From assembly GCF_003946625.1 (NCBI RefSeq), contig NZ_RHOR01000001.1, positions 285,002-349,001 on the forward strand: DNA of 64,000 nucleotides, in the 5' to 3' direction. The notes beneath the pieces were generated by a model that was not told the origin of the DNA, ran no database searches, and was given only the letters and a program-made list of their open reading frames with translations. The position numbers were made by a program, and so were the translations under genes. The first letter of the stretch is position 1, and every line of letters starts with the position of its first letter. This DNA comes from Companilactobacillus kedongensis (lineage in GTDB: Bacteria; Bacillota; Bacilli; Lactobacillales; Lactobacillaceae). This document shows, one piece after another, positions 16,550 to 25,257 of the stretch.

Positions 16550-16580
16550 AGATCACATATTATATGTGGTCTTTTTATTT
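16550..16580 (+). terminator. second terminator in the late leader
   Basis: ATCACATAT and ATATGTGGT form a near-perfect stem (one G-T pair), followed by CTTTTTATTTT. It lies immediately before the GGAGG of the first late gene, so late transcription must start after it or read through it. Confidence 0.65.
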
Positions 16581-16593
16581 TGGAGGTTTAATG

Positions 16594-16875
16594 ATGAAAC
16601 AAAATAATAAAGTAATACTTCATATTACTGAGAGTGGTGCTAAAGAACAACGAACATTCAATGTAACAGTTGGTAATGACGTTAGTCTAAATGAATTAGA
16701 GATGGGGATAACTAATGTTATGTATCGTTTGATTATTAAGTATATGGAAGGTATTGGTTTAAAGGAGAACAGAGATAACTTCAATAGGATTAGTGATCAG
16801 TATGGTGATGCAGTCAAGGTACACACTGGTGTTATCTATGACTTAGAACATCCCGATGAATGGGGTGATGACTAA
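16594..16875 (+). CDS. hypothetical phage protein
   Basis: 93 aa. Tandem ATGs at 16591 and 16594 follow TGGAGG; 16594 has the better 7-base spacing. Beta-rich N-terminus (KVILHITESGAKEQRTFNVTVG). No family recognised. First gene of the rightward late operon, overlapping the next start by one base. Confidence 0.55.
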   Translation: MKQNNKVILHITESGAKEQRTFNVTVGNDVSLNELEMGITNVMYRLIIKYMEGIGLKENRDNFNRISDQYGDAVKVHTGVIYDLEHPDEWGDD

Positions 16876-17114
16876 TGGCAGATAGAGTAGTTATTATGTC
16901 TGAAGATGAATATGATATGGCAATGCAAGGACTTGATGGCATACCTTTCACAACCGACAGGGATGAGGCAAGTGATGGTAAGTTCATTAGATCTACCATC
17001 ACGGTTAGTAAGTCAGCATTAGAGAATGCATTGAGAGTAAGAGAATATAAGCATGTCAGTCCAGCAGATGGTTCTCGAATCAATTGGGATGCTAACATTG
17101 TTTGGACAGACTGA
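16875..17114 (+). CDS. hypothetical phage protein
   Basis: 79 aa, acidic, no recognised domain. The ATG overlaps the previous stop (TAATG), so it is translationally coupled. It precedes and overlaps the HNH endonuclease gene. Confidence 0.55.
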   Translation: MADRVVIMSEDEYDMAMQGLDGIPFTTDRDEASDGKFIRSTITVSKSALENALRVREYKHVSPADGSRINWDANIVWTD

Positions 17115-17442
17115 TAAGTATGTAAGGTTCTACCACACTAAGGCATGGCACGATGCAAGACAGGAGACACTCGTGCGTCAACATTACTTGTGTCAAGATT
17201 GTTTACGTGAAGGCAAGACAACAGTAGCTAATACAGTCCACCATATCATTCCTTTAAGAGATGACTGGTCAAAAAGACTCGATCAGAATAATTTAGAAGT
17301 AATATGTTTGGAGCATCATAATCAAGAACATCCTGAAAAAGCATCAAGTAATAAGAAATACTATAAAAGAGAAAAACAAATAAAAAAGAGAAATGACATT
17401 TTTAAATTTTCTTCAAACAAAGATGATGAAAAAATATTTTGA
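17089..17442 (+). CDS. HNH endonuclease (packaging-associated)
   Basis: 117 aa. Zinc-binding C35-x-x-C38 and C73-x-x-H76, with the HNH core H51-H52, N68 and H77. HNH proteins next to the terminase genes work with the terminase in cos cleavage of HK97-type phages. ATG 17089 is the likely start; the frame opens upstream at 17053. It overlaps the previous gene by 26 bases and lies directly left of the candidate cos region and terS. Confidence 0.85.
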   Translation: MLTLFGQTDKYVRFYHTKAWHDARQETLVRQHYLCQDCLREGKTTVANTVHHIIPLRDDWSKRLDQNNLEVICLEHHNQEHPEKASSNKKYYKREKQIKKRNDIFKFSSNKDDEKIF

Positions 17443-17547
17443 TAGCCCCCCTGGGTTGAAAATTTTTTTGATTCATTTTGAAACAACGGTGTAGTCCCTT
17501 TTTTACGATAAATTCGTTTTTCAACAAAAAAATAACACACGTGCAAG
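17443..17547 (+). other. candidate cos region
   Basis: Non-coding stretch between HNH and terS that begins with a C6TGGG block followed by a T7 tract (17445-17470). A GC block next to A/T tracts between HNH and terS is where cos phages of this type are cut. No cut site can be fixed from sequence alone. Confidence 0.4.
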
Positions 17548-17587
17548 GCCGTTGAATGCTATTAATGATAGTAATTAACGGCTTTTT
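17548..17587 (+). terminator. hairpin with T5 upstream of terS
   Basis: GCCGTTGAAT pairs imperfectly with ATTAACGGC, followed by TTTTTG. It could be a weak terminator or part of the packaging signal. Confidence 0.45.
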
Positions 17588-17611
17588 GTGTGAGTGGGAA
17601 AGGAGAATATT

Positions 17612-18067
17612 ATGCCACAGAATGCAAAAAGTGCATTGATTCATATTTATGAGGGCAACCCCAATAATAAATCAAAAAAAGAACTGTATAAGAGAAAGAA
17701 TAATGAAGAAAAACTATCATTACCAAATGATGATTTAAATCCACCGACTTGGTTAACTGCAACAGGTGCAAAAGAATTCAATAGAATAGTTTCAATGATG
17801 GAACCCACTAAATTACTAACAAATGGGGATGTAAATACATTGGCTTTATATTGTGATACATTGGCTGATTATCGTTCATATTCACGAAAAATTAAGCAAA
17901 AAGGCGTAATGATGAAAGGACGAGTCAATCCGTTCATTCGTGAAAAAAGAAATGCTGCTCAGTTATTAGATAAACTAGCAAATGAACTTGGATTAACACC
18001 GGGATCGCGTGCTTCTTTAGCAATCAATATGGATAGTGGTGAGGATGAAGATGAAGACTTTGAATAA
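17612..18067 (+). CDS. terS: terminase small subunit (P27 family)
   Basis: 151 aa from ATG 17612 behind AAAGGAGAA. P27-type features: PPTWLTATGAKEFNRIVSMM, a central helical region, SRKIKQKGVMMKGRVNPFIREKRNAAQLL and an acidic C-terminus. It recognises the packaging site and recruits the large subunit. Its 3' end overlaps terL by 17 bases. Confidence 0.92.
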   Translation: MPQNAKSALIHIYEGNPNNKSKKELYKRKNNEEKLSLPNDDLNPPTWLTATGAKEFNRIVSMMEPTKLLTNGDVNTLALYCDTLADYRSYSRKIKQKGVMMKGRVNPFIREKRNAAQLLDKLANELGLTPGSRASLAINMDSGEDEDEDFE

Positions 18068-19820
18068 TATTCTAGATTACTCATATACACAGCTAACCAA
18101 TTGGTGGGAAGAATATCGTGAACAAAGAAAAGGTTGGGCTTATTTAAAGGATCCTAGTCCCATATTGTTAACTAATTATTATGCAAATATGGTTGTTGAA
18201 GGTGATATTCCCGCAAGTAAAGAAATCATTGCTGCCTGTGAACGACATTTAAAGGATTTAGAGAGACAAGGGACAGATGATTTCCCATGGGTATTTGATG
18301 AAGAAAAAGCCTGGAGACCAATAAGATTTATTGAATCAAAATGTAAACCGTCTAAGGGTGATTTCAAACAATTGGTACTTCAACCATGGCAACATTTTGT
18401 GGTTGGCTCTTTGTTCGGTTGGGTTCATAGAGATACAGGTTATCGTAGATTTCGTGAAGGCATTGTATTTGTCGGTCGTAAAAATGGTAAAACTACTCTT
18501 GAATCAGGATTGGCAGATTATATGGCCGGATTTGATGGTGAACGTGGTGCTAATGTTTACTTTCTTGCAAATGCCCAAAGCCAGGCACATAAATTGTTTG
18601 ATGAGTCTAAAGCAATGATTGAGGCATCACCTTTTTTAACCAAAAGGTTTGTTGCTAATCGTAATGAAATTCGTTTTCCAAAACATAAATGTACGATTGT
18701 CCCAATGTCAGCCGAAAAAAATAATAAAGATGGTGAGAATTTACATTTTGCTGTTTTTGATGAAATTCATGAATATAAAGATTACACACTAATAAACGTT
18801 ATGAAACGATCACGTGGTACACGTAAACAGCCATTAATTATGTACATTTCAACAGCGGGGACTGTTTTAGATGGTCCTTTGATGGATTTTGTCGATAATG
18901 GTCAGGATTGTTTAAAGAATTATGATGATCACATTGATGAGAGAACGTTCTATTATTTAGCAAAACTAGATGATGCTAAAGAATCTAATGATCCAGAGAT
19001 GTGGGTTAAGGCCAACCCTAATATCTGTCTAATGGAAATGGTTGATATGGTTACTGACTATAAAAAGGATCGTAAGAATCCATCTGAATTAGCCGATTGG
19101 GTTACTAAACAATTTAATATCTTTAGTGAAACGGATGAACTTAGTTTTGTAACAACAGATACAATTATGAAAAACAATAAAATTCTTAATCTTAAATTGT
19201 TAGAAGGAAGAGAATGTACAGGTGGATATGATCTCTCTGAAACAGAGGATTTTACTGCTGCCTGTTTAGAATTTCCTCTGGATGATGGAAGTATTTTTGT
19301 TCTTGAAAAGAGTTTTATTCCTAAGTCCAGATATTTAAGAGATAAGAATCCAGAACGTATTAAGATATGGGAAAAGGCCGGTGATATAGAAATCATACCC
19401 GGTGATTATGTGAAGTATGAATATGTTTTAAATTGGTTTATTGAAATGAGTAAGAAATATCAGATAACAAAAATTATGTATGATCGGGCTAAGGCATTAT
19501 TTCTTAATAAGGCCCTTACAGATTATGGATTTACTACAGAAGAAGTTAGACAAGGATTTATGACACTTGGTGGACCGATGCAAAATATTAAAGAGTTGTT
19601 ATTAAGTGGAAAAGTAATATATAACCAGTCACGTTTATTTAGATGGTATTTGAATAATATCAAGCTTATTAAGGATCGTAATGATAACTGGATGCCACAG
19701 AAGCAAACCATGTCACGTAAAATTGATGGTTTTGCGGCTTTACTTGATGCTCATGTTGATGTTGTTGACAAATTGATAAGCAAACAAGGTAGTGATATTA
19801 AATTCTTGTCATTTGATTAA
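18051..19820 (+). CDS. terL: terminase large subunit
   Basis: 589 aa from ATG 18051 (18036 and 18045 are also open). The N-terminal ATPase has Walker A GRKNGKT near 142-148 and Walker B VFDEIHE near 236. The C-terminal nuclease domain shows YDLSETEDFTAA and YDRAKALF. HK97/Terminase_1 type. It powers DNA entry into the procapsid and cuts concatemers, together with TerS and the HNH protein. Confidence 0.95.
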   Translation: MKTLNNILDYSYTQLTNWWEEYREQRKGWAYLKDPSPILLTNYYANMVVEGDIPASKEIIAACERHLKDLERQGTDDFPWVFDEEKAWRPIRFIESKCKPSKGDFKQLVLQPWQHFVVGSLFGWVHRDTGYRRFREGIVFVGRKNGKTTLESGLADYMAGFDGERGANVYFLANAQSQAHKLFDESKAMIEASPFLTKRFVANRNEIRFPKHKCTIVPMSAEKNNKDGENLHFAVFDEIHEYKDYTLINVMKRSRGTRKQPLIMYISTAGTVLDGPLMDFVDNGQDCLKNYDDHIDERTFYYLAKLDDAKESNDPEMWVKANPNICLMEMVDMVTDYKKDRKNPSELADWVTKQFNIFSETDELSFVTTDTIMKNNKILNLKLLEGRECTGGYDLSETEDFTAACLEFPLDDGSIFVLEKSFIPKSRYLRDKNPERIKIWEKAGDIEIIPGDYVKYEYVLNWFIEMSKKYQITKIMYDRAKALFLNKALTDYGFTTEEVRQGFMTLGGPMQNIKELLLSGKVIYNQSRLFRWYLNNIKLIKDRNDNWMPQKQTMSRKIDGFAALLDAHVDVVDKLISKQGSDIKFLSFD

Positions 19821-19846
19821 TTTCAATTAGTAAAGGAGGTGATTGA

Positions 19847-21103
19847 ATGGGCCTAATGAGTAGGTTCAAGCAACTATTTGGTTTTAGTTCGAGTAAAAAA
19901 TCATGGTCTGGAAAGTCATTTAACTTTTCAGATTGGTTTGGTAAAAGTTTCAACGGTTCAAAACAACATGTTTTAGAAAATAACGAAACTATTTTTAGCG
20001 TTATTACTAGATTGTCAAATACATTGGCATCTTTACCCGTTAAAGAATTAAAAAACAGACAAGATGTTAATGATGACGTAAGTAATCTTATTAAACATAG
20101 GCCAAATGAAAACATGACTGCATACGACTTTATTAATAGGCTTGAAACCGATAGAAATACTTATGGCAATGGCTATGCAGTTATTGAAAGAGACATTTAT
20201 AATCTTCCACAAAGTTTAATACCTATTAATCCACAAGATGTAGAACCAGTAATTAATAGGGATGATAATTCACTTTGGTATCATGTGACATCTGCATTAT
20301 TTAATATTGATACTTATGTTTTTAATCAAGATATTATCCATGTTAAACATATAACTGGAGCCTCAAGATATTCTGGTATTTCACCATTAGATGTATTAAA
20401 AGGAGCATTAGATTTTGACAATGCTGTTAAAGAGTTTTCACTTGGGGAAATGAGTCGAAAAGACAGTTTTATATTGAAATATGACTCGAATGTTTCAAGT
20501 GAAAAACAAGAAAAAATTATTGATATGTTCAAAAAATATTATGAATCAAATTCAGGCGTTCTGTTTCGGGAACCAGGTGTTGATATAACATCTATTGATC
20601 GTAATTTTGTATCTGCTGATCTTAAAAATGAAGATGATATTACGGATAAACGTATTGCCAACGCTTTTAATGTTCCACTTCAGTTTTTAAATGCAAGTAC
20701 TGGTGGAACATTTAGTTCAAACGAACAATTAATGACGCAATTTGTTCAAATGACATTGACCCCAATTGTTAGACAGTATGAGCAAGAATTTGAGAAGAAA
20801 CTTTTAATAAACAAAGATTTACTTAATGGAAGTTATTTTAAATTCAACATGAATTCATTATTGCGTGGTGATATGCAATCAAGAGCTAACTTTTATCAAA
20901 TTATGCGTCGTAATGGTATTTATACAACAAACGACATCTTAGATTTGGAAGATTTACCAGAATCTCAAGATAAGTTTGCTGATAAATTATTTGTTTCAGG
21001 TGATCTTTATCCAATTGATATGGATCCGACTCAACGAAAGGGGGTGACAAAGAATGCCACAGAAGACACCAAAGAAGTTTTGGGAAATGAACCAGACAAG
21101 TAA
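19847..21103 (+). CDS. phage portal protein (HK97 family)
   Basis: 418 aa, ATG 19847 behind AAAGGAGGTGATTGA. Typical HK97-portal stretches: IFSVITRLSNTLASLPVKEL, RNTYGNGYAVIERD, HITGASRYSGISPLDVLK and the C-terminal RADMQSRANFYQIMRRNGIYTTNDI-like region. It forms the ring through which DNA enters. The last 50 bases overlap the protease gene. Confidence 0.95.
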   Translation: MGLMSRFKQLFGFSSSKKSWSGKSFNFSDWFGKSFNGSKQHVLENNETIFSVITRLSNTLASLPVKELKNRQDVNDDVSNLIKHRPNENMTAYDFINRLETDRNTYGNGYAVIERDIYNLPQSLIPINPQDVEPVINRDDNSLWYHVTSALFNIDTYVFNQDIIHVKHITGASRYSGISPLDVLKGALDFDNAVKEFSLGEMSRKDSFILKYDSNVSSEKQEKIIDMFKKYYESNSGVLFREPGVDITSIDRNFVSADLKNEDDITDKRIANAFNVPLQFLNASTGGTFSSNEQLMTQFVQMTLTPIVRQYEQEFEKKLLINKDLLNGSYFKFNMNSLLRGDMQSRANFYQIMRRNGIYTTNDILDLEDLPESQDKFADKLFVSGDLYPIDMDPTQRKGVTKNATEDTKEVLGNEPDK

Positions 21104-21791
21104 TGACAGTGCTGATATAAATATTGATGGTGAGATTGTCAGTTATAAATGGGATGATTCTGATACCACAGGAGCATCATTTAGAGATGATCTAAAGGAG
21201 CTTGGTGATGTTAAGACTATTAATCTTCACATCAATTCACCAGGTGGCTCTGTATTTGAGGGAATTTCAATTTATAATCAATTAAAACAGAATAAAGCTA
21301 ACGTTAACGTGTACGTTGATGGGTTAGCTGCATCAATTGCAAGTGTCATTGCTATGAGTGGTGACACTATTTTTATGCCTCAAAATTCAATGTTAATGAT
21401 TCATAATCCTTGGACAATGTGCATGGGAAATGCTAAAGAACTTAGAAAACAAGCAGATGATCTTGATCGAGTTGGTGAGCAATCAGTTAAAACTTATCTT
21501 TCAAAGTCAGATGGAAAAATTAGTGAAGATGAATTACGTACGTTGATGGATGATGAAACATGGTTGTCCGCTGATGAAGCAGTTGATTATGGATTAGCAG
21601 ATGAAGTTCTTGAAGCAAATCAAGCGGTAGCTTGTATTGTCCCTGACAAATTCAAGAGCATGTTTCAACATTTGCCATCTCAAATTTCTCAAGAAAAAAA
21701 AGATACTATTTCCGATGAACGATTAAAAATGATTGAAAAAGCCAAATTTCAAAATAAAAAAATAAAAGAAACATTAGGAGGACTAGTTTAA
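21054..21791 (+). CDS. ClpP-like prohead protease
   Basis: 245 aa. S14/ClpP fold with INSPGGSVFEG, nucleophile S94 in GLAASIAS and H117 in MLMIHNPW. It processes the procapsid, including removal of the capsid delta domain. The start ATG 21054 has GGGGGTGAC upstream and lies within the portal gene. Its last base overlaps the capsid start, indicating coupled translation. Confidence 0.93.
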   Translation: MPQKTPKKFWEMNQTSNDSADINIDGEIVSYKWDDSDTTGASFRDDLKELGDVKTINLHINSPGGSVFEGISIYNQLKQNKANVNVYVDGLAASIASVIAMSGDTIFMPQNSMLMIHNPWTMCMGNAKELRKQADDLDRVGEQSVKTYLSKSDGKISEDELRTLMDDETWLSADEAVDYGLADEVLEANQAVACIVPDKFKSMFQHLPSQISQEKKDTISDERLKMIEKAKFQNKKIKETLGGLV

Positions 21792-22933
21792 TGCCAGTTA
21801 CTTTATATCAAATGAAAGATAATCTTTCACAAGTAGGAAAAGAATTACAACAAGTTAATGATGAAATTTCAACGAAGGCAGGAAATCCATCTTTTCCAGA
21901 TACAAGTTTAGATGAACTTAGTGAAAAGGCAGATGGCCTAGAAAAACGTTATAACTTGTTAAAGAATCAAATTGATAAAAAAGAAAAAATTGAATTAAGT
22001 AAAAGCAAAGATTTCAAAGAAGCTTCAGATCCAAAGAAAAAGAAGACTCATGCTTATGCACAATTAATCCGTTCCGTTATGCACAATGAAGCCCCATCAG
22101 AAGAAATCTTCCAAGTTCTTGGGGATGATAATTCTGAACAAACAGGAGGACAATCATTTTTACCTGTTACAGTCTCTAATCAAATTATTACAGAACCATT
22201 AGATGATAATCCATTAAGACAAGATGAAACTGTTTCAGCAATCACAAATTTAATTCTGCCTCGTGTACGATTCAAAATTGATGATGATGGATTCGTAAAG
22301 GATCAAGAAGTTGCTAAGGAATTAGCATTAAAAGGTGATTCAGTTACATTTGGAAGAAATAAGACAAAAATTAAGGCTGCAATTACAGAAGCAATTCTTT
22401 TAGGAACTGATACAGGATTAGTTTCATATACTAATGCTGCATTGCAATCTGGACTAGCAGTTAAAGAGAAGCGCGTTGCCTTTTCTAAAACACCAAATCC
22501 TGGTGAAGAACATATGAGCTTCTACTCAACCGAAAATAACATTAAATCAGTTGATGGTAAGGATTTATTTGATGCAATTACTAGTGCTGTTGCTGATATT
22601 GCTGATGGATTCCAAAATGGAGTAAAGATATATATGACACGTCCTAACTACTTGGGAATGATTAAAGAATTATCAAATAGTAGCAGTGATCTATTTGGAA
22701 AGAAACCTGAAGAGATTCTTGGATATCCGGTTAGATTTAGTGAACTTGCAACTAAACCAGTAGTTGGTAATTTCTCATATGCCCAATTGAATTACGAAAT
22801 TTCTCAAACATTATATGAACAATGGAAGGATTACGAAAAAGGTATTAACTATTTCCAACTTACAGCATGGTTTGATCATCAAATTCTATTGTCATCAGCA
22901 TTCCGTTTGGCTAATGTGACAGCGGGAAAATAA
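21791..22933 (+). CDS. major capsid protein (HK97 fold)
   Basis: 380 aa. Residues 1-75 form a coiled-coil delta (scaffold) domain, likely removed by the protease. The HK97-fold shell follows (GGQSFLPVTVSNQIITEPLDDNPL...ILPRVRFKI...TRPNYLGMIKEL). The last in-frame codons GCG GGA AAA TAA contain the heptamer GGGAAAA, which with the following hairpin forms a -1 frameshift signal. So this is the short form, and a minor form extended by 56 residues is predicted (see 22930). Confidence 0.95.
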   Translation: MPVTLYQMKDNLSQVGKELQQVNDEISTKAGNPSFPDTSLDELSEKADGLEKRYNLLKNQIDKKEKIELSKSKDFKEASDPKKKKTHAYAQLIRSVMHNEAPSEEIFQVLGDDNSEQTGGQSFLPVTVSNQIITEPLDDNPLRQDETVSAITNLILPRVRFKIDDDGFVKDQEVAKELALKGDSVTFGRNKTKIKAAITEAILLGTDTGLVSYTNAALQSGLAVKEKRVAFSKTPNPGEEHMSFYSTENNIKSVDGKDLFDAITSAVADIADGFQNGVKIYMTRPNYLGMIKELSNSSSDLFGKKPEEILGYPVRFSELATKPVVGNFSYAQLNYEISQTLYEQWKDYEKGINYFQLTAWFDHQILLSSAFRLANVTAGK

Positions 22934-22954
22934 ATACCCCATCAACAGATGGGG
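22924..22954 (+). promoter_or_regulatory. programmed -1 ribosomal frameshift signal at the capsid stop codon
   Basis: Slippery heptamer G GGA AAA (22924-22930) ends at the stop codon. A 6-nt spacer (TAAATA) follows, then a hairpin with a perfect 7-bp GC-rich stem CCCCATC/GATGGGG (22937-22943 and 22948-22954) and 4-nt loop. Heptamer type, phase and spacing all match known -1 signals. Confidence 0.82.
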
Positions 22955-23100
22955 ATGATACATTTGATCCCAATGGAGATATAAAACCAACATCATCTCA
23001 AACGGTGGCTGAAATTACATCTTGGTTAAAGTCACATAGTATTGATACTACTGGTAAGACAACCAAAGATGATTTATTAGGTTTAGTACCAACCGATTAA
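22930..23100 (+). CDS. capsid C-terminal extension read by -1 frameshift (HeH/LEM-like)
   Basis: This reading frame is open for 56 codons from ATA 22930 to TAA 23098 and has no ATG or ribosome-binding site of its own. The peptide has an acidic Gly/Asp linker, then QTVAEITSWLKSHSIDTTGK and TKDDLLGLV, which reads as a HeH/LEM-like helix-extension-helix domain (SAP-like). Fused to the capsid protein by -1 slippage it gives about 436 aa. A minor, extended capsid subunit could decorate the shell or bind DNA. The domain call is mine by eye. Confidence 0.75.
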   Translation: MNTPSTDGDDTFDPNGDIKPTSSQTVAEITSWLKSHSIDTTGKTTKDDLLGLVPTD

Positions 23101-23115
23101 TAGGAAGGTGATTGA

Positions 23116-23442
23116 ATGTCTGATAATGTGGACGAATTAATAAATAATCTAAGGCTTGACAATACAGATAATTCTGAAATTGAATTTTATCGTAATGTAG
23201 CAATTGATTTTATGGTTTCAGCAATTGGTGGTTCAGAGGATGATGAGTTTTATAAGGATAATAAGAGATTTGATTTAGCAGTTCAAATGCTAACTGATTA
23301 TTACTATAAAAATAAGTCTGCAACAACTTCAAATAAGGAAAAAGAAACTTATTACGGAGTGCAGACTTTTATTTTGCAATTGAAACCAGAATACCAGTTT
23401 TGGAAGGAGGCTCAAGACAATGGCAATAGCTCAAACGGGTGA
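23116..23442 (+). CDS. head-tail connector (gp6-like)
   Basis: 108 aa, helical, with VQMLTDYYYKNKS and YYGVQTFILQLK typical of the gp6/YqbG connector family that binds under the portal. ATG 23116 behind GGAAGGTGA. It overlaps the next gene by 23 bases. Confidence 0.82.
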   Translation: MSDNVDELINNLRLDNTDNSEIEFYRNVAIDFMVSAIGGSEDDEFYKDNKRFDLAVQMLTDYYYKNKSATTSNKEKETYYGVQTFILQLKPEYQFWKEAQDNGNSSNG

Positions 23443-23782
23443 TCTAAATGAAAGAATTCAGATCGTTTCAAAAGGGAAGTCATCAACTGATGAGTATGGG
23501 GATCCAATACCTGGAGAAAATAAGATAATTTATACAAAATTATTTGCTATGGAACGAACCCAAAAAGCTGATGAAATTGCTGGAAATCTTGAAGTTCTCA
23601 GAGATCAAGTACAGTTCATTATCCGTCATAGAAGACGAACGGAGCCTCTCATTACGTCTGACATGACCCTAATTCATCTAATTAAACCTCAAAATAAAGA
23701 ATATAGAATAAAGACTGTAGATTACGATACACAGTATGGGGAATGGGATGTAATTATTTGTGAAAGGACTGGTCAAGTATGA
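23420..23782 (+). CDS. head-tail adaptor / head closure protein
   Basis: 120 aa, beta-rich, Phage_H_T_join (SPP1 gp16-like) pattern: GDLNERIQIVSK at the start, then KLFAMERTQKADEIAGN and QVQFIIRHR. It closes the head after packaging and docks the tail. It overlaps both neighbours by a few bases. Confidence 0.82.
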   Translation: MAIAQTGDLNERIQIVSKGKSSTDEYGDPIPGENKIIYTKLFAMERTQKADEIAGNLEVLRDQVQFIIRHRRRTEPLITSDMTLIHLIKPQNKEYRIKTVDYDTQYGEWDVIICERTGQV

Positions 23783-24201
23783 GTTTTAATATTAGTGATG
23801 ATGTAACTTCAAAACTTTCATCATTAGGAAATAAGGGAAATACAATACGCAATAAATCTTTACGAGCTGGTAGGGATATTGTTGTAAATAATTTAGAGAA
23901 TAATACTCCCTACGAAAATTCATCAGATCGTTCTTGGAAAGGTCAACGTGAGATGGATAAAGTCAGTGGTCATAAGACTGTATTTAAGCATATGAAAGAT
24001 GACATTGTTTATTCTGGAGTCGATTCTCAGGGAGCCGTTAAAGTCGGATTCGGAAAAGATACATTTTGGAGAGTTCATTTTGTTGAATTAGGAACAATTC
24101 ATCAAGCTGCCAATCCATTTATTGAATCAACCTTGAAAGATTCTGAATCAGAATATAAACAAGTAATTGAAGAAACAGCCAGAAATGAGTTGGGATTATG
24201 A
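23779..24201 (+). CDS. tail completion / HK97 gp10-like protein
   Basis: 140 aa. N-terminal helix with KSLRAGRDIVVNNLENNTPY, then a beta domain ending FVELGTIHQAANPFIESTL, the hallmark of HK97 gp10 proteins. It joins head and tail at the neck. ATG overlaps the previous stop. Confidence 0.85.
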   Translation: MSFNISDDVTSKLSSLGNKGNTIRNKSLRAGRDIVVNNLENNTPYENSSDRSWKGQREMDKVSGHKTVFKHMKDDIVYSGVDSQGAVKVGFGKDTFWRVHFVELGTIHQAANPFIESTLKDSESEYKQVIEETARNELGL

Positions 24202-24584
24202 TTCGAAATGCTGCTATACAGGTTGGAAATCTTATTAAAGATATGAAGATAGGATTTGATGACTCAAATTTATTTGTATTAAAGAAAATTCCTGAGGAAT
24301 TACTACAAAATAAATCATTCCCAATAATTAGAATTGATGGTTTACAGACAAGCCAGTTTCAGTATGTTAGCAATACTAAACGTTTTGAATTAGTTGGTTG
24401 TCAAATAAATGTTTGGGCAAAGACTAACAAAGAAATAGATAAATTTCATAATTTAATAGAAAAAAATTTAAGCACTCATTTGTTTGAGTGCTTTTTAGAT
24501 TCTCAAGATTCTGATGAAGACTATGACATTCAACGTCTTATTTTGAGGGTCAGAAAAAATCAAGATTTAAAGGAGATTATTTAA
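24198..24584 (+). CDS. tail terminator-like protein (DUF806 type)
   Basis: 128 aa. Position just before the major tail protein, length and features (PIIRIDGLQTSQFQYVSN...FELVGCQINVWAK) fit the DUF806 tail-completion proteins of lactobacillus phages, which cap the tail tube. ATG overlaps the previous stop. Confidence 0.75.
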   Translation: MIRNAAIQVGNLIKDMKIGFDDSNLFVLKKIPEELLQNKSFPIIRIDGLQTSQFQYVSNTKRFELVGCQINVWAKTNKEIDKFHNLIEKNLSTHLFECFLDSQDSDEDYDIQRLILRVRKNQDLKEII

Positions 24585-25256
24585 ATGGCTGTGAAAGATT
24601 TAAAAGCTATTGGATCCATGGGATTCAGACGTATATTTATCGGAATTATGGATGACAACGAAAATGTCATTAAGGTAGTAACGATTGATGAAAGTTCTGG
24701 TGGTACTATCGAACTCAAAACTTCAGGATTTTCAGGTCAATTAAATGTTGAGTATGCATCAAATATTGCTTATTTCGTTTCTGATGCCGGAACCGGAACA
24801 GGAAAGGTTGAATTATCAATGATGGAGCTTCCTTCAGACGTATCTACTGAAGTTCTTGGGGATGACGTTGATGAAAACGGAATTTATATGACAACTTCAG
24901 ATGTTAAACAACCTTATGTTGCTATCATTGCTGAAGCACAAGACCTTAATCAAAAACCAATGTGGATTGGTATTGCTAAAGCTAAATTTGCAACAACTGA
25001 TGGTAATGATCTAAAGACTGGTGAAGATAAAGGTATGACACCTGAGAAACCATCTATTACAGGGTCAGCAATTACTAGACGTTTAGGAAAACTAGTTAAA
25101 ACTAAGGCTTCAAACTCGAACGGTACTACTTTAGCTCAATTTGCTAAGGTAATGTTCCCTGGATTTACTGGTGATTTAGATTCTTCAACTCAAGTAATTG
25201 CAGATGAGGGTCATAAGACTGATGGATCAACTACAAATGAAGGAGCTACTGCATAA
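24585..25256 (+). CDS. major tail tube protein
   Basis: 223 aa, beta-rich (MGFRRIFIGIMDDNENVIKVV...SGQLNVEYASNIAYFVSDAGTG), with a Gly/Thr/Asp-rich C-terminus. Ends two bases before the tail chaperone gene. Its position between terminator and gpG/gpT, and its length, fit the tube subunit of siphoviruses of Lactobacillales. Confidence 0.88.
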   Translation: MAVKDLKAIGSMGFRRIFIGIMDDNENVIKVVTIDESSGGTIELKTSGFSGQLNVEYASNIAYFVSDAGTGTGKVELSMMELPSDVSTEVLGDDVDENGIYMTTSDVKQPYVAIIAEAQDLNQKPMWIGIAKAKFATTDGNDLKTGEDKGMTPEKPSITGSAITRRLGKLVKTKASNSNGTTLAQFAKVMFPGFTGDLDSSTQVIADEGHKTDGSTTNEGATA

Positions 25257-25257
25257 T

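Noticed and set aside
17361..17644. Minus-strand frames over the HNH-terS gap
   Set aside because: No start signals; they lie over the candidate cos region.
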